A DNA stretch of 16,280 bases, taken from a bacterium (GTDB lineage Bacteria > Thermosulfidibacterota > Thermosulfidibacteria > Thermosulfidibacterales > JALWSI01). The stretch is taken from positions 1 through 16,280 of the forward strand of contig JALWSI010000166.1 in assembly GCA_027080315.1 (NCBI GenBank), written 5' to 3'. Below, one piece after another: positions 1 through 7,462 of the stretch (position 1 is its first letter; every line of letters begins with the position of its first letter). The notes below the pieces were generated by a model. It worked only from the letters and a program-made list of their open reading frames with translations, did not search any database and was not told where the DNA came from. The translations under genes and the position numbers were made by a program.

Positions 1-204
1 CAGAGCTTCAGGGAGATATGGTATAACTCTAAGCTCTTCAGAGAACCAAGGGATTTTTCATCCTACAAGGGCAAGTGCGGCCGCTGCGAATACCTTAATG
101 TTTGCGGCGGATGTAGGGCCCGGGCCTACGCATACTACGGCAACTACTTAGCCCCCGAGCCCCATTGCAGTTACGTTCCTAAGAGAAAACAGCCAGTTGA
201 ATAA
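1..204 (+). CDS. Radical SAM/SPASM protein of the AhbC/AhbD/NirJ haem-pathway type, C-terminal fragment
   Basis: The open frame enters from the left edge and ends at TAA 202-204, leaving 67 residues. It reads [20 protein letters not shown], followed by a further Cys in PEPHCSYVP. This CxxCx5CxxC...C spacing with CRARA is the auxiliary [4Fe-4S] cluster-binding SPASM tail seen in AhbC, AhbD and NirJ. Those enzymes act on didecarboxysiroheme or Fe-coproporphyrin in the siroheme-dependent haem (or haem d1) route of sulfate reducers, archaea and denitrifiers. The radical-SAM core (CxxxCxxC) lies outside the window, so which of the three it is cannot be told. An alternative is another SPASM-containing peptide-modifying enzyme, but the [10 protein letters not shown] stretch favours the haem group. 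It is followed directly by a GC-rich hairpin. Confidence 0.8.
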   Translation, partial: QSFREIWYNSKLFREPRDFSSYKGKCGRCEYLNVCGGCRARAYAYYGNYLAPEPHCSYVPKRKQPVE

Positions 205-208
205 CCAA

Positions 209-231
209 GGGGACGGCCGGTAGCCGTCCCC
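209..231 (+). terminator. GC-rich hairpin after the SPASM gene
   Basis: A perfect 9-bp stem GGGGACGGC/GCCGTCCCC closes a 5-nt loop (CGGTA) four bases after the stop codon. It is not followed by a T-run (AACCCGG comes next), so it is either an atypical intrinsic terminator or a 3'-end stabilising hairpin. Confidence 0.55.
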
Positions 232-466
232 AACCCGGTAAATTAAGGATTAATTAAAGCACAAACATCAAGATATGATCTTTGCTTTTTACAGTACTTA
301 CCAAGATAAAATATGTTACATAATAATCTACCCAAGGAATGATCAGCGTTAATTAAGCCAAGTCTGGAAAATGAAAACCCTTTCACCTTGATAACCCCTT
401 TATACAATGCTAAATGGGTGAATGTTGCGGGGAAATCACACACGAAGAGAACTTAAGGAGGGCAAG
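232..466 (+). other. Intergenic region upstream of the anchored 511-aa protein
   Basis: AT-rich stretch with no convincing gene. It contains two identical 8-bp palindromes TTAATTAA (250-257 and 349-356), 99 bp apart. A weak sigma70-like arrangement (TTGATA near 393, and a TATACAAT stretch about 402-409) lies before the ribosome-binding site AAGGAGG at about 455-461. The spacing of these promoter elements is not good, so no promoter is called. A reverse-strand ORF here starts at GTG without a Shine-Dalgarno and is not believed. Confidence 0.3.
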
Positions 467-2002
467 ATGAAAGAGAAAAGAACCCTGATTCTTCTGGGAA
501 TCTTAGTGTTGGTAATGGCAGGAGGAGGGGTGTGGTTCTTTATGTCAGGTTCAAGTGAAACAACATCTACCAAGATTGCTGTACGCACCATTCACAAACC
601 GCCTCCCAAGGTGGTTAAGCAAAAACCGGCTCCTCAAAACACAAAGGCTCTTGTTAAAAAGGTAGCAACAGAGACGGCTCAAAAACATTCCACCATCCTT
701 GGCATGTTCCCCATATCCCCTGGAGACAACTACATTGCAGGCCTAATAGATGTTAAGACATTCCAGCAGAGAATGTTACATAGACTCTCTCTAAAAGACC
801 AAACCACCCTTAAAAGAATGGCTCTTCAAGAGTGCGGGTATGTGATATGGCCCACTGGAATACAGAAAAAGTTCCACTATTCGGTGATCTGCTCAACCAC
901 AGGAAACCCTGAAATAGTGAAGAAGGAACTGACAAAGAAGAGAACCGCCATTGAGGGCACCTGCGGCAAGAAGGCAAAGTGCCTGAAGGTCACCACAAAG
1001 AAAGGAAAAGTCTATTACATTGGGTTCAAAGACAAGAGGTTTCTGGTGATATCCGATGTGGCAAGCCTTGTGGCCTCAATCACCACCTCTTCTCCTGTTA
1101 AATCCCGGGCCCAAAGCTGGGAAAAACTCCTACCAATCCAGAAAAACGAGTTTGGAACCTTACTGGGTAGCTTCTCTGCTACAGAAGAAGGGGGAGGTAT
1201 GTCAGACTTCACCCCCTCTGACCTGGGAAAGCAGTCTAACGTTAATATCTCAAAGCTATACCTACGGGGACGCTTTGGGTTTATTCCCAAAGGTATAGAT
1301 CTTAAATTCAAGGTTAGATTAAAGGACAAAGCCAACAAAGATATCCTGCTTTCTGAGGTACCTGGCAAGGTGACGCTGTTTAATCCTTCACTTCCTTCAG
1401 ACGCTCTAATTGCCGGAGCTGATCTGAATGCTTTGAGAAGATCCCTTGAGGAGACAGCCGCAAGGTACAAGGGCAAGACAGACCCAGAGTTACAGAAGAT
1501 GGAAGGCAGGATCTTCTTTGAGCTCAGTTTCACCAACGGTCGTCCCCTTGTCTATCTGAAGGTGCTGGACCTAAAGGAGAACGGCCCCCTGTTGAAGAAG
1601 CTGGGCAAACCGGGAGACGAGGTAGATATAACAACCATGTTGAATCCTTTTTTGGCAATGTTTTTGGGAAAGACCAGCTTCAAGAGGATAAAGGGTGGTT
1701 TTGTTGCCACAAACCTGGCAGACACCAACCTGACCCCATCAAAAAGTGGTCTCGCCAACAGCAAAAGGCTTATTCAAGACCTATCTGTAAAAAATCCCAT
1801 AGCCATTTTCGCTATCTCACCTGCAAGGTTTGTAGAAGGTTTCATCGCCTTGGCTAAACCCTTTGTTGCCCAAAATCCGGAGATGCAGAAAAACCTGCAA
1901 AACATAGAACAGAAGGTTAAGGGCAAGAACAGGCCAGAGAGGGTTGTGTTCCTATCTAAATCTCTCACCGACTACGAGGTGAAGATAGAGTACAACAAGT
2001 GA
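467..2002 (+). CDS. Membrane-anchored protein of unknown function, large extracytoplasmic domain
   Basis: I do not recognise this family. The start chosen is ATG 467, giving 511 aa, because AAGGAGG sits five bases upstream. The in-frame ATG 422 has no ribosome-binding site. Residues about 5-27 form one hydrophobic segment (TLILLGILVLVMAGGGVWFF) after KEK, as expected for a signal anchor with the rest outside the cytoplasm. A Lys/Pro-rich linker (HKPPPKVVKQKPAP) follows. The body seems to contain two related halves, each opening with a Pro-Asp stretch and an A-G-x-x-D element (GDNYIAGLIDV and SDALIAGADLN), loosely like DUF3352-type periplasmic proteins. Four Cys in the first half could form disulfides. 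It is monocistronic and converges on glnA, sharing the 2008-2031 terminator. No catalytic motif is visible. Confidence 0.75.
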   Translation: MKEKRTLILLGILVLVMAGGGVWFFMSGSSETTSTKIAVRTIHKPPPKVVKQKPAPQNTKALVKKVATETAQKHSTILGMFPISPGDNYIAGLIDVKTFQQRMLHRLSLKDQTTLKRMALQECGYVIWPTGIQKKFHYSVICSTTGNPEIVKKELTKKRTAIEGTCGKKAKCLKVTTKKGKVYYIGFKDKRFLVISDVASLVASITTSSPVKSRAQSWEKLLPIQKNEFGTLLGSFSATEEGGGMSDFTPSDLGKQSNVNISKLYLRGRFGFIPKGIDLKFKVRLKDKANKDILLSEVPGKVTLFNPSLPSDALIAGADLNALRRSLEETAARYKGKTDPELQKMEGRIFFELSFTNGRPLVYLKVLDLKENGPLLKKLGKPGDEVDITTMLNPFLAMFLGKTSFKRIKGGFVATNLADTNLTPSKSGLANSKRLIQDLSVKNPIAIFAISPARFVEGFIALAKPFVAQNPEMQKNLQNIEQKVKGKNRPERVVFLSKSLTDYEVKIEYNK

Positions 2003-2007
2003 TAAAA

Positions 2008-2031
2008 AAGAGGGGCCGTACGGCCCCTCTT
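2008..2031. terminator. Bidirectional intrinsic terminator
   Basis: A perfect 24-bp inverted repeat has 12-bp arms AAGAGGGGCCGT/ACGGCCCCTCTT, with GTAC as the loop in practice. On the - strand it runs into TTTTTT, a strong terminator for glnA. On the + strand it is followed by CTATTCTT, weaker but T-rich, for the 511-aa gene. Its place between convergent genes supports a shared role. Confidence 0.93.
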
Positions 2032-2057
2032 CTATTCTTACAAGTATCTCTTCTACA

Positions 2058-3470
2058 TTACACCCCAAAGTAGAGAGCGAACTCGTAAGGATGGGGACGA
2101 AGCCTGATGGCGTCAATCTCGTTCTCTCTCTTGTAGGAGATGTAGGTCTCAAGAAGGTCTTCGGTAAACACATCGCCCTTACGCAAGAACTCGTTGTCCT
2201 TCTCCAAAGCGTTGATGGCCTCTTCAAGGGAACCTGGGGTCTGGGGCACACTGGCAAGCTCCTCTGGAGGAAGGCTGTAGATATCTTTATCAAGGGGCTC
2301 ACCTGGATCAATCTTGTTCTGGATACCGTCAAGACCGGCCATGAGAAGGGCAGAGAAGGCAAGATAACCGCAGCTTGTTGGATCGGGGAAGCGAACCTCA
2401 ACCCTCTTTGTCTTGGGATTGGGAGAGTACATGGGGATACGGCATGCGGCACTACGGTTTCTGCTTGAGTATGCGAGACGCACAGGAGCCTCAAAGCCTG
2501 GCACCAGCCTTCTGTAAGAGTTAGTGGTAGGATTGGTGAAAGCACATATGGCGTGGGCGTGCTTCAAAATCCCGCCAATAAAGTGAAGCCCCAGCTCTGA
2601 GAAGCCGGCGTACTCAGATCCAGCAAAGAGGGGGGTGTCGTCTTTCCAGAGGGAGACGTGAACGTGCATACCGGTTCCGTTATCCTCAAAAACGGGCTTG
2701 GGCATAAAGGTAGCGGTGAGACCGTGCTGCTTGGCAACGTTCTTCACCACATACTTGTACTTCATAACGTTATCCCCCATCACTCTCAGGGGAGCAAACC
2801 TCATGTCTATCTCTGCCTGTCCCGCTGTGGCAACCTCGTGGTGGTGAACCTCAATATGAACTCCCAGATCAATCAGGGTCTTCACCATATCGCTTCTGAC
2901 ATCCTGCATCTGATCGTGAGGAGGCACGGGGAAGTAACCCTCTTTGTGGTTGATCTTGTAACCCAAGTTGGGCATCTCGTCTCTGTCCGTGTTCCACCAG
3001 CCCTCAATGGAATCAACCTGATGATAGCTGTAGTGCTTGTCGTAGCCGAAGCGAACATCGTCAAAGATGAAGAACTCAAGCTCAGGACCAAAATAGGCAA
3101 CATTGGCAAACCCAAGAGACTTCAAGTATGCCTCAGCCTTCTTGGCAACATATCTGGGATCTCTGCTGTAAGGCTCTTTTGTTACGGGATCAACCACATC
3201 GCACATAACCACCAAGGTGGGATCTTTGAAGAACGGGTCAATAAAAGCGCCATCCAGGTCGGGGAAGATGAGCATATCGCTCATGTGAATGCTCTGCCAG
3301 CCCCTGATGGATGATCCATCAAAGCCGAGACCATCCTCAAAGATCCCCTCGCTAACCTCTTCCACAGGGAGAGTGAAGTGCTGCCAGGTCCCAAAAAGAT
3401 CACAGAACCTAACATCAACAAACCTAACCTCTCCGCTCTTCACCAGCTTGAAAAACTCTTCCTTAGTCAT
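2058..3470 (-). CDS. glnA: Glutamine synthetase type I
   Basis: Condenses ammonium with glutamate using ATP to give glutamine; a cytosolic dodecamer in this family. The 470-aa length is normal for GS-I. Visible signatures: DGSS 51-54, GPELEFF 128-134 with metal-binding Glu130 and Glu132, [10 protein letters not shown] 264-273 with His269, [10 protein letters not shown] from 320 with Glu327, NRSAACRIP, and [17 protein letters not shown]. Tyr398 in [11 protein letters not shown] matches the adenylylation-site tyrosine of the GS-I-beta type, so control by GlnE is possible; no glnE is in the window. ATG has AAAGGAGG upstream at 3480-3487. It is the last gene of the amt2-GATase-glnA unit and ends at the strong bidirectional terminator. 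A hairpin lies directly before its ribosome-binding site. Confidence 0.98.
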   Translation of the reverse strand: MTKEEFFKLVKSGEVRFVDVRFCDLFGTWQHFTLPVEEVSEGIFEDGLGFDGSSIRGWQSIHMSDMLIFPDLDGAFIDPFFKDPTLVVMCDVVDPVTKEPYSRDPRYVAKKAEAYLKSLGFANVAYFGPELEFFIFDDVRFGYDKHYSYHQVDSIEGWWNTDRDEMPNLGYKINHKEGYFPVPPHDQMQDVRSDMVKTLIDLGVHIEVHHHEVATAGQAEIDMRFAPLRVMGDNVMKYKYVVKNVAKQHGLTATFMPKPVFEDNGTGMHVHVSLWKDDTPLFAGSEYAGFSELGLHFIGGILKHAHAICAFTNPTTNSYRRLVPGFEAPVRLAYSSRNRSAACRIPMYSPNPKTKRVEVRFPDPTSCGYLAFSALLMAGLDGIQNKIDPGEPLDKDIYSLPPEELASVPQTPGSLEEAINALEKDNEFLRKGDVFTEDLLETYISYKRENEIDAIRLRPHPYEFALYFGV

Positions 3471-3490
3471 ACAACAACTCCTCCTTTATG

Positions 3491-3518
3491 GTATGGAATA
3501 TTGGTATATTCCTCATAC
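3491..3518 (-). promoter_or_regulatory. Hairpin between GATase and glnA, next to the glnA ribosome-binding site
   Basis: GGAATAT/ATATTCC is a perfect 7-bp stem with a 4-nt loop. It is extended by GTAT/ATAC across a 2-nt bulge. The structure starts immediately after the GATase stop and ends three bases before the glnA Shine-Dalgarno (3480-3487), filling almost the whole gap. There is no T-run, so it is not a standard terminator. An mRNA-processing or stability stem, or a translation-control stem, is inferred. Confidence 0.55.
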
Positions 3519-4199
3519 TCACAAGTCAAAACCATCCATATCCAGCAATCTGCTACAGATGGAGTTGACCATCTTCAAAAGCCCATCTCTTCTTTTATGG
3601 TACTCAGCCACAATATCTTTTAATTTGGGACTACCCTCAAACCAATCTCTCAAAAGCCCTTCGGTAACCTCCAAATGAAACTGCAGGGCATAGGCATTGC
3701 CGTACCTGAATGCCTGATTTTTACAAAGAGGGGCCTTGAAAAGCAGCTTACCCCCTTCAGGAACCTCAAAAGTGTCTCCATGCCACTGAAAGACCTGCAA
3801 CTGGCTTGGAAAATCCCAAAACATCTCATCTGCCCTACCATCGGTGGTTATGTGTACCGGGTACCAGCCAATCTCCTCCACCTCGGCTTTTCTCACCTCG
3901 GCACCACATGCCCTGGCTATCATCTGGCCCCCCAAACATATTCCCAGCACCGGTTTCCCCTTCTCTATAGCATCTCTCAAAAAGTCAGACTCTTCTTTCA
4001 AGAAGGGATACTTTTGGTCTTCGTAAACGTTCATTGGACCGCCCATGGAGACCACCACCGAGTAGCCATCGGCATCTGGCAATCCCTCTCCTTCATAAAG
4101 GTTCAACTCTTCCACCTGGCACCCGGCCCTTTCAAAGCCTTCCTTCAACGTTCCTGGGCCTTCAGAGGCAACGTGTTTCAACACCAAAACCTTCGCCAT
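3519..4199 (-). CDS. Class-I glutamine amidotransferase (GMP-synthase-like GATase domain)
   Basis: A stand-alone 226-aa triad glutaminase. Cys88 in GICLGGQ is the nucleophile, with His175 and Glu177 in ALQFHLEVT completing the triad. SMGGPMNVYED near 51-61 is the oxyanion/glycine loop typical of GuaA-like stand-alone GATases. The family releases ammonia from glutamine for an unknown acceptor, or hydrolyses gamma-glutamyl compounds. No synthetase domain is attached. GAGGG overlapping the amt2 stop is a suitable ribosome-binding site for ATG 4199, and only seven bases separate the genes, so it is probably translationally coupled to amt2. It sits between an ammonium channel and glutamine synthetase, which suggests a role in glutamine or gamma-glutamyl metabolism. 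The substrate cannot be assigned from sequence. Confidence 0.9.
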   Translation of the reverse strand: MAKVLVLKHVASEGPGTLKEGFERAGCQVEELNLYEGEGLPDADGYSVVVSMGGPMNVYEDQKYPFLKEESDFLRDAIEKGKPVLGICLGGQMIARACGAEVRKAEVEEIGWYPVHITTDGRADEMFWDFPSQLQVFQWHGDTFEVPEGGKLLFKAPLCKNQAFRYGNAYALQFHLEVTEGLLRDWFEGSPKLKDIVAEYHKRRDGLLKMVNSICSRLLDMDGFDL

Positions 4200-4207
4200 A
4201 AATACCC

Positions 4208-5437
4208 TCAGTCTCCGTAAGCAGCCTCTCTGTGCTGGGTGAGATCAAGTCCTGTAATCTCATCCTCTCTGGTAACCCTCATGCCCACGAAAGAATCAAC
4301 AACCTTGTAGAGAACAATGGTCAGAGCTACAGAATAGGCAAAAGTGGCCACAATACCCACTATTTGAGCAAACAGAAGGTGTAATCCTCCAAATAGCAGT
4401 CCATTTGCACTACCAGCATTCACCGCCTTTGTGGCAAAGATCCCTACGCAGAGGGTCCCCAGAGCCCCGCCTATGCCGTGTACCCCAAAAACGTCAAGGG
4501 AATCGTCGTATCCAAACTTCTGCTTCACCACAGCCACCATGAAATAGCATACGATGCCCGCCGAGACGCCAATAACCATGGCAGATAAAGGGCTTACGAA
4601 GCCAGCAGCAGGGGTGATGGTGGCCAAACCGGCCACAACCCCTGTGGCTGTACCCAAACTAGTAGGGGCTTTGTTTATCACCCACTCAATAAGAGCCCAG
4701 GTAAGGCCCGCAGCAGCAGCCGAGGTGTTGGTGGCGACAAAAGCGCTGGTGGCAACACCATTGGCCGCCAAAGCACTGCCCGCGTTAAAACCGAACCAAC
4801 CAAACCAAAGCAGGGTTAAGCCCAAATAAGTCATGGGCAGATTGTGGGGAATAAAGGGCTGTTTTGGGTACCCCTCTCTTTTCCCCATCAGCACACAAAG
4901 CACCAAAGCCGCTGCCCCAGCGCTAAGGTGCACAACCAATCCACCGGCGAAGTCCTGAGTGCCCAGAGCATGCAACCAACCACCCTGCCCCCAAATCCAG
5001 TGAGCCAACGGATCGTAAACAAAGATCGCCCACAATAGAGAGAAGATAAAAAAGCCCGAAAACTTTATCCTCTCCGCAAAAGCGCCAATTATTAAGGCAG
5101 GAGTGATGGCAGCAAACATACACTGAAAGATCATGAAGGCCTGATGTGGAATGGTAGAGGAATATGCGGGATAAGGTTTAACCCCAACAGAGTGGAGCCC
5201 AAGCCATTGCAACCCTCCTATAATCCCCCCTCCTATATCCGGGCCAAAAGAGAGAGAATAGCCGAAGAGTATCCACTGAAGGCTCAATGCACAGGCCAAG
5301 ATCAGACATTGCATGATGATGGATAGCACGTTCTTCGCCCTCACCAATCCACCGTAGAACAGAGCTAACCCCAGGGTCATTAGCATCACCAGGGCAGCAG
5401 AGAAGAGAACGAACACAGTATCTCCTGGGTTGATCAT
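4208..5437 (-). CDS. amt: Ammonium transporter, Amt/MEP/Rh family (second copy)
   Basis: A 409-aa inner-membrane ammonium channel, expected to form a trimer with 11 membrane segments. FYGGLVRAKNVL near 27 and DPLAHWIWG near 142 are family signatures. Conserved elements include Asp162 in QDFAGG, the twin pore histidines His170 (VVHLSAG) and His320 (FGVHGIGG), and WFGWFGFNAGSAL. The cytoplasmic C-tail ends in DLTQHREAAYGD, the region that PII proteins contact in this family. ATG has AAAGGAGG nine bases upstream. It has its own sigma54 promoter and a structured leader of about 98 nt, and it is followed closely by GATase and glnA. It is clearly a paralogue of the next amt upstream but diverged through most loops. 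Confidence 0.97.
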   Translation of the reverse strand: MINPGDTVFVLFSAALVMLMTLGLALFYGGLVRAKNVLSIIMQCLILACALSLQWILFGYSLSFGPDIGGGIIGGLQWLGLHSVGVKPYPAYSSTIPHQAFMIFQCMFAAITPALIIGAFAERIKFSGFFIFSLLWAIFVYDPLAHWIWGQGGWLHALGTQDFAGGLVVHLSAGAAALVLCVLMGKREGYPKQPFIPHNLPMTYLGLTLLWFGWFGFNAGSALAANGVATSAFVATNTSAAAAGLTWALIEWVINKAPTSLGTATGVVAGLATITPAAGFVSPLSAMVIGVSAGIVCYFMVAVVKQKFGYDDSLDVFGVHGIGGALGTLCVGIFATKAVNAGSANGLLFGGLHLLFAQIVGIVATFAYSVALTIVLYKVVDSFVGMRVTREDEITGLDLTQHREAAYGD

Positions 5438-5468
5438 AATACTACTCCTCCTTTCTCAACGATTATTA

Positions 5469-5520
5469 AAGCCTTTGTTTTTATTGGCATTAAGTGAATT
5501 AGCCTAAAATCAAAAGGCTT
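5469..5520 (-). promoter_or_regulatory. Alternative stems in the amt2 mRNA leader
   Basis: On the - strand AAGCCTTT (5520-5513) can pair with AAAGGCTT (5476-5469) as an 8-bp stem around a 36-nt loop. Its AGCCT core can instead pair with a nearer AGGCT (5505-5501), inside the 9-bp element TTAGGCTAA (5507-5499). The two pairings exclude each other. They lie about 15-67 nt after the inferred start and just upstream of the ribosome-binding site at 5445-5452. A regulatory role is inferred only. Confidence 0.4.
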
Positions 5521-5545
5521 GACCTTTCTTTTCGCTGCTTAATTC

Positions 5546-5561
5546 AGCAACTATCGTGCCA
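5546..5561 (-). promoter_or_regulatory. Sigma54 (RpoN) promoter for amt2-GATase-glnA
   Basis: The - strand reads TGGCACGATAGTTGCT, a full match to the -24/-12 consensus TGGCACG-N4-TTGCW with GG and GC the right distance apart. Transcription should start near 5536, giving a leader of about 98 nt. Sigma54 promoters need an AAA+ activator; the NifA-type gene at 7682-9250 is the obvious candidate. Confidence 0.93.
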
Positions 5562-5598
5562 CCATACGGAGGTCTACGCCTAACCGTCTGTAAAATAG

Positions 5599-5630
5599 GG
5601 GATTAACTGAGATGACCCCTTATTAATCCC
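5599..5630. repeat. Inverted repeat upstream of the amt2 sigma54 promoter
   Basis: GGGATTAA (5599-5606) and TTAATCCC (5623-5630) are perfect 8-bp arms around a 16-nt spacer, centred about 55 bp upstream of the -24 box. It could be an activator or repressor site. It could also be a terminator stem for amt1, since the - strand continues CTATTTTAC. Confidence 0.45.
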
Positions 5631-5677
5631 ACCTTTTTAGCCAACCATCTCCTACATTCTGGTAGTTTGACCACCAA

Positions 5678-5699
5678 ATCCTCCACGACGTGGTAGGAT
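5678..5699. repeat. Inverted repeat between amt1 and amt2
   Basis: ATCCT-CCACG (5678-5687), a central A, then CGTGG-T-AGGAT (5689-5699) form 10-bp arms with one bulged T. The CCACG/CGTGG core is perfect. Its centre is about 130 bp upstream of the -24 box, a usual distance for an enhancer site. It lies 33 bp after the amt1 stop, so a terminator or 3'-end stem is also possible, though the following T-run is poor. Confidence 0.45.
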
Positions 5700-5732
5700 A
5701 AAACCAATGGCTGGCTAAATGGATAAAGATCA

Positions 5733-6941
5733 TTAAATCTTGTATCCCTCTTCTCCGTGAAGCTCCAAATCCAGACCAACCTGCTCCACATCAGACTCAA
5801 CCCTCAGACCCATAACTGCATCAAGCACCTTAAGTATCACAAAGGTGAGCACAAAAGCGTAAACCACGCTAACCCCTGATGCCAGAAGCTGCTTGCCAAA
5901 TTGAGAAGCAGAGCCCGTGAAGAGCCCCTTTGCTCCCACAGTAGCGACCAATCCTGTGGCTAAGGCGCCCCATAGCCCCCCAATGCCGTGTACTCCAAAG
6001 GCGTCTAAGGAATCATCGTAACCAAGCTTAAACTTGGCAATTACCGCTCCAAAGCATATCACCGACACAGTCATGCCAATAAAGAGGGCCCCTGGCAGGG
6101 TTACGAATCCAGCAGCGGGGGTGATTGCAACCAGACCGGCTACGAGGCCTGAGCAAAAACCAATGGCGCTGGCCTTACCGTGGTGAAGGTATTCAAGCAT
6201 TATCCAGACCACTGCCGCGGCCGCCGCTGCAACGTGGGTGTTCACAAAAGCAAGGGCAGAGAGCTTTCCCGCAGTAAGGGCGCTTCCAGCGTTGAAACCA
6301 AACCATCCAAACCATAAAAGTCCAGCTCCTATGGCGGTTAAGACCACACTGTTGGGCATTATGGGCTCTCTAAGAAAGCTCCTTCTTCTTCCCAACACCA
6401 GTGCAGCGGCCAAGGCCGACATCCCTGCGCTTATGTGAACAACCGTTCCACCAGCAAAATCCAAGGCTCCCAGCTGAGCCAACCAGCCTCCGTTACCCCA
6501 TACCCAGTGACATATGGGATCGTAAACCAAGGTTGACCAGAGCAGCACAAAAACCACATAGGTAGAGAACTTCATCCTCTCAACTATGGCCCCAGAGACA
6601 AGGGCAGGGGTGATTATGGCAAACATCATCTGAAAGGCCATAAATGCCAAATGGGGCACCGTGGGAGCGTAAATAGAGCTGGGCTCCATGCCCACCCCTT
6701 TCAGAAAAGCGTAGTTCAGTCCTCCAATAATGTGGTGAATGTCTCCTCCAAAAGAGAGAGAATATCCTATGATCACCCACTGGAGGGTTATAACTCCAAG
6801 GGTTACTAAACTCATCATTAAGGTGTTTAGAACGTTCCTGCTTCTAACCATACCGCCGTAGAAGAAGGCCAACCCTGGAGTCATAAGCATCACCAGGGCA
6901 GTTGAAACAAGCAGCCATGTGGTATCTGCGCCATTAACCAT
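5733..6941 (-). CDS. amt: Ammonium transporter, Amt/MEP/Rh family (first copy)
   Basis: A 402-aa inner-membrane ammonium channel. FYGGMVRSRNVLN, DPICHWVWG, Asp161 (LDFAGG), pore histidines His169 (VVHISAG) and His318 (FGVHGIGG), and WFGWFGFNAGSAL are all intact, so it should be functional. ATG 6941 has AAAGGAG upstream. It starts 48 bases after the glnB stop and shares the sigma54 promoter at 7447-7462. The glnB-amt pair is a classic arrangement in which PII plugs the channel through its T-loop when nitrogen is plentiful. The C-tail ends in DLELHGEEGYKI, matching the PII-contact region of the family. The reason for having two channels cannot be read from the sequence. Confidence 0.97.
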   Translation of the reverse strand: MVNGADTTWLLVSTALVMLMTPGLAFFYGGMVRSRNVLNTLMMSLVTLGVITLQWVIIGYSLSFGGDIHHIIGGLNYAFLKGVGMEPSSIYAPTVPHLAFMAFQMMFAIITPALVSGAIVERMKFSTYVVFVLLWSTLVYDPICHWVWGNGGWLAQLGALDFAGGTVVHISAGMSALAAALVLGRRRSFLREPIMPNSVVLTAIGAGLLWFGWFGFNAGSALTAGKLSALAFVNTHVAAAAAAVVWIMLEYLHHGKASAIGFCSGLVAGLVAITPAAGFVTLPGALFIGMTVSVICFGAVIAKFKLGYDDSLDAFGVHGIGGLWGALATGLVATVGAKGLFTGSASQFGKQLLASGVSVVYAFVLTFVILKVLDAVMGLRVESDVEQVGLDLELHGEEGYKI

Positions 6942-6989
6942 GATCCTCTCCTTTCATACCTTTTGGTAGGGTTATTTTTGGGGCTCCAC

Positions 6990-7346
<357 letters not shown>

Positions 7347-7400
7347 TTATCAGTATTATATTTTGAAAATTATACCTTTACGACCTAATAAATACGAATT

Positions 7401-7416
7401 TGAACTTTAAAGTTCA
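7401..7416. promoter_or_regulatory. Perfect 16-bp palindrome in the glnB leader
   Basis: TGAACTTTAAAGTTCA is its own reverse complement. It lies about 21-36 nt after the inferred sigma54 start site and about 73 bp before glnB. It could be an operator for a dimeric repressor or an RNA stem of 6 bp with loop TTAA. Two TATAAT hexamers (- strand, 7355-7360 and 7369-7374) lie just downstream, so a second, sigma70-type promoter controlled at this palindrome is possible, although no good -35 box is visible. Confidence 0.6.
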
Positions 7417-7446
7417 CCTTATAACCAATTTCCACTCTACTGAAAG

Positions 7447-7462
7447 AGCAACAAGCGTGCCA
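7447..7462 (-). promoter_or_regulatory. Sigma54 (RpoN) promoter for glnB-amt1
   Basis: The - strand reads TGGCACGCTTGTTGCT, a full match to TGGCACG-N4-TTGCW, with the same core as the amt2 promoter. Transcription should start near 7437, giving a leader of about 109 nt before glnB. Confidence 0.94.

Noticed and set aside
243-443. Reverse-strand ORF of 66 codons in the gap before the 511-aa gene
   Set aside because: It starts at GTG with no Shine-Dalgarno, has no recognisable motif and overlaps the likely promoter area of the + strand gene.
1015-1536. Reverse-strand ORF of 173 codons inside the 511-aa gene
   Set aside because: It lies wholly inside a gene with a good ribosome-binding site and shows no domain. 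It is a shadow of the opposite-strand reading.
1952-2545. Reverse-strand ORF of 197 codons over the end of glnA and the shared terminator
   Set aside because: It reads through the terminator hairpin and overlaps glnA in another frame; the residue mix looks like a shadow.
2658-3314. Forward ORF of 218 codons antisense to glnA
   Set aside because: It lies opposite one of the best conserved genes in the window, with no ribosome-binding site or known domain.
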